DNA of 64,000 nt, taken from the NCBI GenBank assembly GCA_035561075.1, contig DATMYF010000182.1, positions 1-64,000 of the forward strand, given 5' to 3'. A program made the translations under genes and the position numbers. Source of the DNA: JAMCRM01 sp035561075 (GTDB lineage Bacteria; Acidobacteriota; Terriglobia; Bryobacterales; Bryobacteraceae). Positions within the stretch are counted from its first letter, which is position 1, and each line of letters begins with the position of its first letter. Below are positions 54,342 to 63,745 of this stretch, in pieces. Under the pieces are notes generated by a model. That model worked only from the letters and a program-made list of their open reading frames with translations. It had not been told where the DNA came from and did no database searches.

Positions 54342-54950
54342 ATGTGTCTGAAGCGAGCTCTGGACTTTGGTATTGCCGCAATCGTGCTTCTATGCCTGAG
54401 CCCGGTTTTGGTCCTGGTTGCGTGTGCCATTCGCTGGTCGATAGGGCGTCCGATTTTGTTCCGCCAGGAACGGATCGGTTTACACGAGCGGTCGTTCACC
54501 ATGTATAAGTTCCGGACAATGTCGTTAGCGACGGATGGGTGCGGTGTGCTTCTGCCCGACGAGGTGCGTCTGACGAAAGCCGGCCGCTTCGTGAGGTCGG
54601 CCAGTCTTGACGAACTGCCGCAGTTGTGGCACGTGCTCACAGGCGAGATGAGCCTTGTGGGGCCTCGCCCGCTTCTCCCCGAATATCTGCCTCTCTATAG
54701 CCCGACGCAACGCCGCCGTCACGAGGTGCTCCCCGGCATTACCGGTTGGGCACAGGTGAACGGTCGCAACGCCCTGACGTGGGATCGGAGATTCGAGATG
54801 GACGTGTGGTATGCCGATCACCACAGCATCGGATTGGATTTGAAGATTCTTGTCCTGACGGCATGGAAGGTGATCCGGCGCCAGGGGATCTGCCGCGAGG
54901 GACACGTTTCGATGCCTGCTTTCACCGGCACCGCTCAGGAGGAGGCATGA
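54342..54950 (+). CDS. Undecaprenyl-phosphate sugar phosphotransferase (PglC-like)
   Basis: A 202-residue monotopic phosphoglycosyl transferase that puts the first sugar phosphate on undecaprenyl phosphate. One membrane re-entrant helix (ALDFGIAAIVLLCLSPVLVL) is followed by PILFRQERIGLHERSFTMYK, the catalytic DE pair in RSASLDELPQLWHVLTGEMS, and GPRPLLPEY. It is as short as PglC, without the N-terminal helices of WbaP. The next three genes match the UDP-bacillosamine pathway, so the priming sugar is probably diNAcBac. It overlaps the next gene (ATGA). Confidence 0.92.
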   Translation: MCLKRALDFGIAAIVLLCLSPVLVLVACAIRWSIGRPILFRQERIGLHERSFTMYKFRTMSLATDGCGVLLPDEVRLTKAGRFVRSASLDELPQLWHVLTGEMSLVGPRPLLPEYLPLYSPTQRRRHEVLPGITGWAQVNGRNALTWDRRFEMDVWYADHHSIGLDLKILVLTAWKVIRRQGICREGHVSMPAFTGTAQEEA

Positions 54951-55591
54951 CGGGGTTGTTGGTATGGGGCGCCGGCGGCCACGGCAAGGTGGTTCTGGAT
55001 TGCGCCACCGAGATGAACACTTTTCAGCCAATCGCTTTCATCGATGACAATTACCGGGATGTTGCGCGGTTCTGCAACCGCGATGTGCTGGGCGACAGTT
55101 GCACGGCGCTGACGCAAGCCGCCGATCTCGGATTCTCGGACTTTGTCGTCGCCATCGGCAACAACACCACGCGCAGTCGCTGCTTCGAACAGGCGCTCGC
55201 AGCCGGCTTTCATCCGGCCACCATCGTTCACCCGAGGGCGATAGTGTCCTCATCGTCGCGTATTCAGGCCGGTACCGTGGTGATGGTAGGCGCGATTGTA
55301 AATGCCGGAGCGAGTATAGGACACAACTGCATTATTAACAGTGCGGCGGTGGTGGAGCACGATTGCCGGATTGAAGATCACGTCCATCTATCGCCGGGGG
55401 TGCTCCTGGGCGGGGCTGTTACGGTGCGCCGCTTCGCGCACGTGGGCCTCGGCGCAATCGTGCTTCCGGGGGTCGAGATCGGAGAGCACGCAACGGTTGG
55501 CGCCGGCGCCGTGGTGGTCGATGACGCGCCGGCCGGCGTCACCGTCGTCGGCATCCCAGCCAGAGCGGTTGAGGAATCCAAGAACCTATAG
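54947..55591 (+). CDS. Sugar O/N-acetyltransferase (PglD/NeuD family)
   Basis: A 214-residue left-handed beta-helix acetyltransferase. The N-terminal Rossmann segment is LLVWGAGGHGKVVLDCATEM; hexapeptide repeats run from about residue 95 to 190 (IVSSSSRIQAGTVVMVGAIV, HDCRIEDHVHLSPGVLLGG). PglD acetylates the 4-amino group of UDP-4-amino sugar. The context (PglC-like upstream, PglE-like and PglF-like downstream) supports this role. The start overlaps the phosphotransferase stop. Confidence 0.9.
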   Translation: MTGLLVWGAGGHGKVVLDCATEMNTFQPIAFIDDNYRDVARFCNRDVLGDSCTALTQAADLGFSDFVVAIGNNTTRSRCFEQALAAGFHPATIVHPRAIVSSSSRIQAGTVVMVGAIVNAGASIGHNCIINSAAVVEHDCRIEDHVHLSPGVLLGGAVTVRRFAHVGLGAIVLPGVEIGEHATVGAGAVVVDDAPAGVTVVGIPARAVEESKNL

Positions 55592-55634
55592 CCCACTTTG
55601 CCGCCGCGCCGGCGGGCCTACTCCAGGTGTTGAC

Positions 55635-56807
55635 ATGACCAGAATTCCTCTTTCGGTCCCGCACATGGGAGGACGAGAAATCGGGTATGTGCTGGATGCC
55701 TTCCAAACCAATTGGCTCTCCACCGTTGGCCCGAACATCACCGCGTTCGAGCAGGAATTCGAGGCATATATCGGGCTGCCCTCCGTTGCGGTGTCCAGCG
55801 GCACCGCCGCGATCCACTTGGGATTGCAGCTTCTGGGGGTAGGTCCCGATGATGAAGTATTTTGTCCGACCCTCACCTTTGTGGCCACCGCCAACCCGAT
55901 CCGGTATCTCGGCGCACAACCGGTATTCATCGACAGCGAAAGAAAGACCTGGAATATCGACCCGCAGCTTGTGGCTGATGCGCTCACCCGCCGTGCCCGG
56001 AAAAATCGGCTGCCGCGCGCCGTAATTGTGGTACATCTGTTCGGCCAGTGTGCCGATATGGCGCCTATCGCGGAAACCTGCAGCCGCTTTGAGGTCCCGA
56101 TCCTTGAGGACGCTGCGGAAGCGCTGGGGGCCTATTACAGGGGAAAACGCGCCGGCACTATTGGCGAAGTCTCCGCTTTCTCGTTCAACGGTAACAAGAT
56201 CATCACCACCACGGGAGGAGGAATGCTGGCCTGCCAAAGCCGCGATCGGGCAGACCAGGCTCGTTTTTGGGCGACCCAAGCTCGCGATGCAGGCCTCGAG
56301 TATAGCCATTCGGAGCTGGGCTACAACTACCGCATGAGCAACGTAGTGGCGGGCATCGGGCGTGGTCAGCTTGAAGTGCTTGAATTGCGCGTGCGGCAGC
56401 GTCGCGCCGTTGCGTTCCGCTACCGCAAGGCCTTCTCCGATCTCCCGGGTCTCTCGTTTATGCCTCAGCCCCGTGGCGGCCTGCATACGAACTGGCTGAG
56501 CTGTTTTCTGGTCACAGAGCGCGAGTTCGGCTGCCCGCGAGACGATCTCGTGGCCCGGTTGCATACAGCCGGCATCGAAAGCCGGCCGCTCTGGAAGCCT
56601 ATGCATCTTCAGCCCTTGTATGCCTCGGCCGAGTGTTACGGGGGCGATGTCGCGGCCGATCTGTTCCGCCGTGGTATCTGCCTCCCGAGTTCGAGCAGCC
56701 TCACCCTCGAAGATCAGATGCTCGTCATCGAGGAAGTGCGGCGCGCTGCGCACGCACCTGGATTACGGAACCGCGAGGCGTCCGCCGCCACCGCTCCAAT
56801 CACCTGA
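55635..56807 (+). CDS. DegT/DnrJ/EryC1 aminotransferase (PglE/LegC-like)
   Basis: A 390-residue PLP-dependent sugar aminotransferase. The segment SSGTAAIHLGLQLLGVGPDD and the Schiff-base lysine in SFNGNKIITTTGGGM are clear. The N-terminus IPLSVPHMGGREIGYVLDAF and the YNYRMSNVVAGIGRGQLEVL stretch are typical of the PglE subgroup. It would transfer an amino group to the 4-keto sugar made by the dehydratase encoded next. It lies 43 bases after the acetyltransferase gene, and the dehydratase gene follows 26 bases downstream. Confidence 0.92.
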   Translation: MTRIPLSVPHMGGREIGYVLDAFQTNWLSTVGPNITAFEQEFEAYIGLPSVAVSSGTAAIHLGLQLLGVGPDDEVFCPTLTFVATANPIRYLGAQPVFIDSERKTWNIDPQLVADALTRRARKNRLPRAVIVVHLFGQCADMAPIAETCSRFEVPILEDAAEALGAYYRGKRAGTIGEVSAFSFNGNKIITTTGGGMLACQSRDRADQARFWATQARDAGLEYSHSELGYNYRMSNVVAGIGRGQLEVLELRVRQRRAVAFRYRKAFSDLPGLSFMPQPRGGLHTNWLSCFLVTEREFGCPRDDLVARLHTAGIESRPLWKPMHLQPLYASAECYGGDVAADLFRRGICLPSSSSLTLEDQMLVIEEVRRAAHAPGLRNREASAATAPIT

Positions 56808-56833
56808 CGTATACAGCATTCGGAAGGTCAACG

Positions 56834-58771
56834 ATGAACACACTTTCGACGCACATGTCGGGGGCGCATATACGCGCCTGGCGCCGTCCGTCCTTGATGA
56901 TCGCGACCGCGCACGCTCTCCTCTTCGCTCTCTCGGGGCTGTTCGCATTCCTGCTGCGCTTCGATTTTCAGGTTCGCCCGCCGTACGTTCAGTATATGTT
57001 GTACGCCCTGCCGATCTGGGTAGTAGTGAAATCCATCGTGTTTGCGATCTCCCGCCTGAATTGCGGTTCGTGGAGGTACGTATCTCTTCCGGACATCGTC
57101 ACGATAGCGGTAGGAAATGCCTGCGGATCCGCCGCGTCGGCAGCGCTGATTTATCTCGTAATCGGATCGGGCTTTCCGCGTTCCATATGCCTGCTGGACT
57201 TTCTGGTCTGCCTGCACGGCAGTGCCGGTCTGCGCCTTGTGGCCCGTATGGCCGCTGAAGCGGGCAGCCGCGCGGCACGCGGCGAGCGGCGTCCCACGCT
57301 CATTTATGGGGCCGGCTCCGCGGGCGTCATGCTCCTGCGCGAACTGCGCGGAAATGCTTCTTTGGGTTACGAGGTCCGCGGTTTCATCGATGACGACCAC
57401 AACAAGCGCGGCACGTACATTCAGCGCGTAGCGGTCCTGGGCAGCGGCGCTGAACTGGCCGGTATCGTCCGGCGCCACGGCATCACCCAGGTCCTTATCG
57501 CCATCCCTTCGGCAGATAGCGAGGAGATGACCCGCATCCTGCGGACCTGCCGCGAAAGCAACGTCTCGTGCAAGACGGTCCCCGGCTTCAGCGATATTAT
57601 CGAAGGCCGCTGCCTGACCGCTCAGATCCGCGACGTGGCCGTGGAAGACTTGCTCGGCCGAAAGCCGGTGTCGCTGGACGAATCCCTTATTCGCGAACAG
57701 CTACAGGACCGCGTCGTGATGGTGACCGGCGCCGCCGGGTCGATCGGCTCGGAACTGTGCAGGCAGATCGCGCGTTTCCAGCCGCGTTGCATTGTCGGTT
57801 TTGAGATAGCTGAGACAGCGCTGTTCCACATGGAGCGGGAAATGCGGGAGTTGTTTCCCGGCGTTCGGTTCGCACCGGAAATCGGGAATATCCAGAATTC
57901 GCGCCGGATCGAGCAGGTCCTGGACACTCATGGGCCTTCGGTGATCTACCACGCGGCGGCGTACAAGCACGTACCCATGATGGAGGCGCACATTTTCGAG
58001 GCGGCGGAGAACAATATATTCGGCACCTACAACGTGGCGAGATTAGCCGCCGGCTTCGACGTCGAGCGGTTTGTCATGATCTCCTCCGATAAAGCGGTGC
58101 ACCCGGCAAATGTGATGGGTACTACCAAGAGGGTCGCCGAACTGCTCATCGGCGCCATGCACGGCAACGGCACGAAGTACTTCTCCGTTCGTTTCGGCAA
58201 CGTGCTGGGCAGCAGCGGCAGCGTGATCCCAATCTTCAAACAGCAGATCGCGGCGGGAGGCCCCGTCACCGTCACTCATCCCGAGATGCGGCGCTACTTC
58301 ATGACCATCCCCGAAGCCGCTCAGCTTGTATTGCAGGCATCGGCCATAGGCCAGGCAGGAGAGATTTTTGTGCTGGACATGGGACAGCCGGTGAAAATCG
58401 TCGACCTTGCACACAAACTGATTCTTTTGTCGGGGCTCCCTCCTTCGCAGCAGATCAGGATCGAGTTCACTGGCATCCGGCCTGGTGAAAAACTATTTGA
58501 AGAGCTCAGCACTGAAGGCGAGGACACAGTGCCTACTGACCACGAAAAGATAAAAATCTTTATCGACCGGGAGGGCGCATTCGACATCCGGCTTCGCTTG
58601 GGCAACCTGCGCCGCGCTATCGACAGCCGCGATGAGAGAGGGCTGATTCTCGAACTGAAAGAAATCGTACCCGAGTACAACCTTGGCACTCACATACTCC
58701 GCCGCCTCCTGGAGCGGCCACCGGAGAGCCGAACAGCGGGATTGCGTGCCGCAGCCACCTTAGTGCGGTAA
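56834..58771 (+). CDS. Nucleotide-diphosphate sugar 4,6-dehydratase (PglF/WbpM/CapD-like)
   Basis: A 645-residue membrane-anchored dehydratase. Four N-terminal helices (for example SLMIATAHALLFALSGLFAF), a CoA-binding-like Rossmann (TLIYGAGSAGVMLLRELRG), then the catalytic SDR with MVTGAAGSIGSELCRQIA and the Met-x3-Lys active site in NVMGTTKRVAEL, as is normal for PglF and WbpM. VMISSDKAVHPANVMGTTK is the signature. GGAAGG precedes the ATG. It should convert UDP-GlcNAc to the UDP-4-keto-6-deoxy sugar. Confidence 0.93.
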   Translation: MNTLSTHMSGAHIRAWRRPSLMIATAHALLFALSGLFAFLLRFDFQVRPPYVQYMLYALPIWVVVKSIVFAISRLNCGSWRYVSLPDIVTIAVGNACGSAASAALIYLVIGSGFPRSICLLDFLVCLHGSAGLRLVARMAAEAGSRAARGERRPTLIYGAGSAGVMLLRELRGNASLGYEVRGFIDDDHNKRGTYIQRVAVLGSGAELAGIVRRHGITQVLIAIPSADSEEMTRILRTCRESNVSCKTVPGFSDIIEGRCLTAQIRDVAVEDLLGRKPVSLDESLIREQLQDRVVMVTGAAGSIGSELCRQIARFQPRCIVGFEIAETALFHMEREMRELFPGVRFAPEIGNIQNSRRIEQVLDTHGPSVIYHAAAYKHVPMMEAHIFEAAENNIFGTYNVARLAAGFDVERFVMISSDKAVHPANVMGTTKRVAELLIGAMHGNGTKYFSVRFGNVLGSSGSVIPIFKQQIAAGGPVTVTHPEMRRYFMTIPEAAQLVLQASAIGQAGEIFVLDMGQPVKIVDLAHKLILLSGLPPSQQIRIEFTGIRPGEKLFEELSTEGEDTVPTDHEKIKIFIDREGAFDIRLRLGNLRRAIDSRDERGLILELKEIVPEYNLGTHILRRLLERPPESRTAGLRAAATLVR

Positions 58772-58833
58772 AGCCGCGCGCCCGGGTTCGCCGCTACGCC
58801 AATTTCAAAGAAGGAGGCTTCGCGCCAATCCCT

Positions 58834-59781
58834 ATGGGCCCACTTTCTGAGTGCAACAGGTCGCACTACGCCGTCTATTCGACTGAGGCTGTATCGCGGC
58901 CCGCCGACATAAAACAGAAGATCCGATCCTTGGTCCGGCACGCTTTCTTATCGAGTTTGGCGCATGTTCGGCGGCTGCCATCGAGGCCGCTTGTTTGCTG
59001 TCTCTACTGCCACTACGTGTTCGACGATCAGGTACAGCAGTTCCGTAATGTAATTTCGGCGCTCTCAGAACTCGGAACTTTCGTCGATACGGATAAGTGC
59101 GTCGCTCTGCTCTGCGGCGACGACACGCCGGACCGAATCTACTTTCATCTGTCGTTCGACGATGGGTTCAAGAACATCCTAAGTAACGCCGCTCCTGTAC
59201 TGACCGCGCTGAATGTTCCCGCGGCAATCTTCGTGCCCACGGCCATCGTAAGCGCCGGCTTTGACGTGGTTTCACAATACTGCCTCGTAACCACGCGGTA
59301 TGCCGCTCCCGTGGAGATGCTTTCATGGGCCGATATCGCGCAACTTCAGGCCGCGGGTTTTACCATCGGCTCACATACCAGGCGCCACGCGCGTTTCGCC
59401 GACCTGACGAACGAGCTCCGATTGCGGGAAGAGATCCTCTACTCCAAGCAGGATCTCGAGGACAAACTGGGCCTCGAATGCAAGTACATTTCATGGCCGT
59501 ATGGCACCCGGGCAGACGTCACGGAGCAATCCATCGCGTACGTCAGAGACTGCGGTTACGAGGCGTGCTTTGGGGCATTCCGCGGGAACCTGACACCCGG
59601 CAAAACAAATCGCTATTTTATTCCAAGGCAACACTTCGAGGCTGGCTGGCCCGTTTCACATGTCAAATTCTTCATCGGGCGAAACTTCTGGCTGGAATTC
59701 ATTCCGGACGCTTGTACCGGCTTTCCGGACGAGCAAAGAGCGGGCTGCGGCGATGGCCTGGCTTTCGCTAAGAAGCTGTAG
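58834..59781 (+). CDS. Polysaccharide deacetylase family protein
   Basis: A 315-residue NodB-fold protein. The catalytic metal motifs are HLSFDDGFKNI (Asp-Asp) and IGSHTRRHARF (His-x3-His). SWPYGTRADVTEQSIAY carries the Pro-Tyr region. It would remove N-acetyl groups from a glycan. There is no clear signal peptide, so a cytoplasmic or membrane-facing role is possible. The assigned ATG lacks a good Shine-Dalgarno. GGAGG lies about 17 bases upstream, so the start is uncertain. Confidence 0.85.
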   Translation: MGPLSECNRSHYAVYSTEAVSRPADIKQKIRSLVRHAFLSSLAHVRRLPSRPLVCCLYCHYVFDDQVQQFRNVISALSELGTFVDTDKCVALLCGDDTPDRIYFHLSFDDGFKNILSNAAPVLTALNVPAAIFVPTAIVSAGFDVVSQYCLVTTRYAAPVEMLSWADIAQLQAAGFTIGSHTRRHARFADLTNELRLREEILYSKQDLEDKLGLECKYISWPYGTRADVTEQSIAYVRDCGYEACFGAFRGNLTPGKTNRYFIPRQHFEAGWPVSHVKFFIGRNFWLEFIPDACTGFPDEQRAGCGDGLAFAKKL

Positions 59782-59845
59782 CCTCGCGATCCGGAACGCG
59801 AGGCACGGGCGGAAGACCGCCCTCCAGTAACACGCGGAGAGGTAT

Positions 59846-60130
59846 ATGGATATCGAAAAGCAACTCCACAACTACATAGATGAGAATCTGATATACACCG
59901 ACGGTGAAGGCGTGTACACTGACGACAGTTCGTTCATAAGAGAGGGACTGATCGACTCCATGGGCGTGATGGAGCTCGTGGCGCACGTCCAGACCGCCTT
60001 CGGAATCGCGGTCGATCAGCACGAGCTTACGCCCGAGAATTTCGACTCGGTCGGCCGTCTCGCGTCGTTCATTCGCCGAAAGCTCGGCCAAACGGCTTTC
60101 CACGAGAGTTCACAGGTGGCCGCCCGATGA
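59846..60130 (+). CDS. Acyl carrier protein (polysaccharide locus type)
   Basis: A 94-residue ACP distinct from acpP. The phosphopantetheine serine is in REGLIDSMGVMELVAHVQ. The N-terminal helix is MDIEKQLHNYIDENLIY. GGAGAGG stands before the ATG. ACPs of this sort in surface-polysaccharide loci usually work with an acyl-ligase and an acyltransferase. Here only a GNAT follows, coupled by ATGA. No AMP-forming ligase is seen in the window. Confidence 0.87.
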   Translation: MDIEKQLHNYIDENLIYTDGEGVYTDDSSFIREGLIDSMGVMELVAHVQTAFGIAVDQHELTPENFDSVGRLASFIRRKLGQTAFHESSQVAAR

Positions 60131-61296
60131 AGCTAGGCCCGGTGGCTGTGCCTTCCGTGCGCTTGGCGCCGGAGGGCCAGGAAACCGCAAGCAGGAAGCG
60201 CGGTGAACCACGGCCGAAAATTCGTGAGGCGTCGCTTGCCGACTACCCACAGATCGCGGCGCTCCACATTCGTAACGGCCTACCCATTGAACCACGTGAC
60301 GACTGGAACTCGCTATGGTCCGCTAATCCTGCCTTCAGGAAAGGATGGCCGATCGGGTGGGTCGCGGAAACAGAACGGCACGGCATCGTCGGCTCACTCG
60401 GCAATGTTCCCCAGGATTATCGCTTCGAGGGGCGAGAGTTGCACGCGGCTGCAAGCCGCGGGTGGGTCACCGATGCTTCGTACCGTGGATACTCGATGGC
60501 GCTCCGCGCAAACTTCCTGGCGCAGAGGGAGGTGGACCTCTTTATATCAACCTCCGTTGGACGCATGGCGGAGGCGTGTTATCGGTTTTTCGGCTGCTCG
60601 CGCGTGCCGGTGGGGGAGTGGGACCGGTCGGAATTCTGGATCGCCAATCATCGGCAGTTTGCATCGTGGGCCCTGAAGATGGGATCTGTCCCGCTGCCGG
60701 CTCCCCTGGGATATCCCCTTTCCCTGACTCTTCGCTGCCGCGAATGGTGGGTGAACCCGCGGCGCAGGACTGCTCCGGAGTTCCATTTGGAACTGCATAC
60801 CGGCTTCGACGCCGCCTTTGACGACTTTTGGCGGGAGCTTACAACTCAGAACAAAAGCGTTCTGACGGCGGTGCGCACGCGTGAGGCTCTGGGCTGGCAT
60901 TTTCGTCGCTCGCTGGCGCGCAAGGAGGCCTGGATTTTCACTGCGTCTGTCCGGGATCGCATGGTCGCGTATGCCGTTTTCGACCGCCGTGACAGCGTTG
61001 ACGGAGGACTGAGACGTGTGCGACTAGTCGATTTCCAAGCGCTGAACGGCTATCAGAATGCGCTGGCCGCCGCGCTCGACTTCGCACTGAGCGAGTGCCG
61101 CCGTGATGAGGTCCATCTCCTGGAGAGCACCGGCTGTTTGGCGAGTCGCGTGGATCCGGCTATTCACGCGCCCTATCGGCGGAAGCTGCCGTCCTGGACA
61201 TACTACTACAAAGCGGGCACCGCCCGGCTCAGCAATGAGTTGGCGAACCCCGCTGTCTGGGCGCCGTCCCAGTTCGATGGCGATGTGGCCCTCTAG
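60127..61296 (+). CDS. GNAT-fold acyltransferase
   Basis: A 389-residue protein with N-acetyltransferase-like fold in two parts. EASLADYPQIAALHIRNG begins the first GNAT-like module (about residues 34-175), which contains the acyl-CoA-loop-like SRGWVTDASYRGYSMALRAN. A second module is around residues 225-365. The start overlaps the ACP stop (ATGA), so it may use acyl-ACP as donor to acylate an amino sugar of the repeat unit. No specific family name is assigned. Confidence 0.75.
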   Translation: MKLGPVAVPSVRLAPEGQETASRKRGEPRPKIREASLADYPQIAALHIRNGLPIEPRDDWNSLWSANPAFRKGWPIGWVAETERHGIVGSLGNVPQDYRFEGRELHAAASRGWVTDASYRGYSMALRANFLAQREVDLFISTSVGRMAEACYRFFGCSRVPVGEWDRSEFWIANHRQFASWALKMGSVPLPAPLGYPLSLTLRCREWWVNPRRRTAPEFHLELHTGFDAAFDDFWRELTTQNKSVLTAVRTREALGWHFRRSLARKEAWIFTASVRDRMVAYAVFDRRDSVDGGLRRVRLVDFQALNGYQNALAAALDFALSECRRDEVHLLESTGCLASRVDPAIHAPYRRKLPSWTYYYKAGTARLSNELANPAVWAPSQFDGDVAL

Positions 61297-61359
61297 TTAC
61301 CAACGTCACGTCCAGAGTTAGGTCCGGCAAGGCGAGCCCACCTCTCTTGAGCAACCGCA

Positions 61360-62676
61360 ATGTCGATTTGGCTGGTTCCGATCATCAACGCAGGCTTGAG
61401 CCTCTGGTTGACAATTCATACCCTCAGAGCCAAGCGCCTGATCGGTGTTTTCTGGGCTCTGGCGACCTACTTCGGACTTTTGCTGCTTCGCGATATGTGG
61501 GTCGCGCCAATCTATTACGGAAAAGCCTCTGGCCAGGGCCTTGTAGACGCTGTGGTCGACGCCAATCACATCTCCCAGATCGCATTGTCAGTACTTCTGT
61601 GTAATCTTTCGTTCCTCATCGGACAACAGATCACCTTCCGGCTGGTCGCCAGACCCGGACCGACTCTGCCCGACATGGACCCGACCAGCACAGCAGCGAA
61701 ATTCTACTTCTATTTTTATTTGGTGCTGTTCGTGGTCGGCTCTGTCGTGTACCTGCCTGGCGCACTTACGTCTTCGTACTACGAAAATGTCAACAATCTC
61801 ATCACCCCGTGGCCGAGTCTCATATTTCAACTCTCCACACCCGTCCTAACAATAGCCGCGCTACAGCGCCGATACATCATTTGCCTTGTCGGTGCGGTCG
61901 CCGGCGTGAGCGTCGTAGTGGCAACCCACGTCAGGGAGCTTGTTTTGCTTGCGGTCCTTCCCACCATTCTGGTTTTGCTGTTCAGGCGTTCCGGTACTCG
62001 TAAGGCGGTTGTGGTTCCGTTTGCTGTTCTTTTTGTCGGATTGGGAACGTACGTGGAGTACATCCGATCGGACGTGATTGAGCTTCCGGACGAGTTTCTG
62101 CCCCGCGGGATGTACCTGATCTCTAAGCAGGTGGATGGCGGTATCTCCGGAACCGGAAACACCTCATTAGAGATTACAGCTAAGGCTTTGGTATTCCCGT
62201 TCTACAATCGTCTGCTCATCCCGGATTACAATATGCCGGCGGATTCCGCCACTTACACGGCCAAAATCATGGTAGCTCAACCAGCCGTGGAGAGCGGATT
62301 CCAACATTACCCGTTTCTCTGGTACACCGATGTGTATCTGGCTGCGGGCCGGCTCGGTTTTTGGCAGGGCCTGGTCTGGGGAGGCATCTTTGGACTCTGG
62401 GAGGGCGCAATGGCCGGGCGAGTGATTGTATCCGCGGTATACCTTCCGTGCTTTGCCCGCTCCCTCTACTTGTTCTATCGCGGCGCGGGTGCGCATGTAT
62501 TTCACATCGTATCGCGACAATTGTATTTTCATCTGGTGGTACTGCTGCTCGGCGGCTTGTACTTGCACCGGGCATTTCAACGCAGAAAACGCACCCACAC
62601 CGTTCGTCGTGCTCCGCTACCCAGTGTCCTGAGCGGTAAATACGTTTACAAAGGCGTTCGACCTTCCCGAGAATGA
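61360..62676 (+). CDS. Wzy-like O-antigen polymerase, 3' end replaced by an IS630 insertion
   Basis: A 438-residue membrane protein with about 10-12 hydrophobic segments and a periplasmic loop containing YNMPADSATYTAKIMV and GFQHYPFLWYTDVYLAAGRL, like Wzy-type polymerases that join lipid-linked repeat units. The last 18 codons or so (from 62623) lie in the IS630 left end, so the native C-terminus is displaced. Joining across the element at the TA gives an in-frame tail that ends at a TGA at 63832-63834. No Shine-Dalgarno is visible at the ATG. Function may survive because only the tail is changed. Confidence 0.78.
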   Translation: MSIWLVPIINAGLSLWLTIHTLRAKRLIGVFWALATYFGLLLLRDMWVAPIYYGKASGQGLVDAVVDANHISQIALSVLLCNLSFLIGQQITFRLVARPGPTLPDMDPTSTAAKFYFYFYLVLFVVGSVVYLPGALTSSYYENVNNLITPWPSLIFQLSTPVLTIAALQRRYIICLVGAVAGVSVVVATHVRELVLLAVLPTILVLLFRRSGTRKAVVVPFAVLFVGLGTYVEYIRSDVIELPDEFLPRGMYLISKQVDGGISGTGNTSLEITAKALVFPFYNRLLIPDYNMPADSATYTAKIMVAQPAVESGFQHYPFLWYTDVYLAAGRLGFWQGLVWGGIFGLWEGAMAGRVIVSAVYLPCFARSLYLFYRGAGAHVFHIVSRQLYFHLVVLLLGGLYLHRAFQRRKRTHTVRRAPLPSVLSGKYVYKGVRPSRE

Positions 62677-63709
62677 GGTCGGCGCTCGCGGTCCAGATGA
62701 ATGGCTTCGGATCGCGATTGCGCTGATCCAGGTAGGCGAGCATGGATTTCTCGAGCGAGCGCACCGCTGTGTGGCTTCCACGCCGGACGCATCGTTCGGT
62801 CACTTCGGCAAACAGCCGTTCTACCAAGTTCAGCCAACTCCCACTGGTTGGAGTGAAGTGGACGTGGTATCGCGGATGGCGAGCTAACCAAGCTCGTACC
62901 CTGGCAACTTTGTGGGTGCCATAGTTGTCCATCACCAGGTGGACTTCAAAACCGGCCGGCAAATTAGCATCGATGTCGTTAAGGAACCGCAGGAACTCTT
63001 GGTGCCGATGCCGCCGGTAGCAATTGCTTATCGTCACGCCGCTGGCTACATCCATAGCCGCGAACAGCGACGTGACGCCGTGGCGCTCGTAATCGTGTGA
63101 TTGCCGCGCGGGCACACCGGGCGCAAGCGGCAGGATCGGCTGCGTGCGATTCAGAGCCTGTACCTGGCTCTTCTCGTCCACACACAACACAATGGCACGG
63201 TCTGGCGGATTCATGTAAAGCCCCACAATGTCCCGTACCTTTTCGATGAACTGGGGATCCTTGGAGAACTTGAAGTTCTCTACGCGGTGCGGCTGCAATC
63301 CGAAGGCATGCCAGATGCGCACGATCGCATTCTGCGTGAGTCCAGTCTCCGCCGCCATCAATCGAGTGCTCCAATGCGTGCTGTTGGCCGGCATCGTCTC
63401 CAAGGTTTTCGTAATCACTTCTTCAACCTGTGCGTCGGTGATGGTCCGTGGTGCACCACGGCGGGGCTCATCCAATAATCCCTCCAATCGTTGCCGCCGA
63501 AACCGCTCGCGCCATTTGCAAACCGTGGCAGCCGTAATCCCGAGTTGTCTGGCAACTACGCCATTGGGAGTGCCATCCCCACACCCGAGCACAATGCGAG
63601 CACGAATCGCCATAGCTTGAGAGGTCTTGCGGCGGCGAGCCAATGTGGTGAGTTTCTCGACTTCTTCCGCGGTCAAATCGAGCGGCTTGGTTGGACGGCC
63701 AATAGGCAT
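62267..63709 (-). CDS. IS630 family transposase, reading past the element's end
   Basis: A DDE transposase of the IS630/Tc1-mariner superfamily. An N-terminal helix-turn-helix (GVVARQLGITAATVCKWRER) is followed by the DDE triad: VLCVDEKSQVQ, VHLVMDNYGTHK and SGSWLNLVERLFAEV. The element-encoded part is 362 residues, from 63709 to about 62624, normal for the family. In place of a stop at the element edge the frame continues antisense into the polymerase gene for about 118 more codons. An ATG at 63736 is an alternative start. Confidence 0.9.
   Translation of the reverse strand: MPIGRPTKPLDLTAEEVEKLTTLARRRKTSQAMAIRARIVLGCGDGTPNGVVARQLGITAATVCKWRERFRRQRLEGLLDEPRRGAPRTITDAQVEEVITKTLETMPANSTHWSTRLMAAETGLTQNAIVRIWHAFGLQPHRVENFKFSKDPQFIEKVRDIVGLYMNPPDRAIVLCVDEKSQVQALNRTQPILPLAPGVPARQSHDYERHGVTSLFAAMDVASGVTISNCYRRHRHQEFLRFLNDIDANLPAGFEVHLVMDNYGTHKVARVRAWLARHPRYHVHFTPTSGSWLNLVERLFAEVTERCVRRGSHTAVRSLEKSMLAYLDQRNRDPKPFIWTASADLILGKVERLCKRIYRSGHWVAEHDERCGCVFCVEMPGASTSRRAAVPPDENTIVAIRCEIHAHPRRDRTSRGSGQSTEGIPRIQSLARPLRPPRVQRCLPRPGPAKNRAGPQPDTHRCTRETGNVGIRSPRLVELP
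62624..62642 (+). repeat. Left terminal inverted repeat of IS630
   Basis: GTGTCCTGAGCGGTAAATA, one mismatch to the right repeat. Confidence 0.9.
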
Positions 63710-63745
63710 ACCCAAGTATGCGCCCGCCCAGATCATTATTTAACT

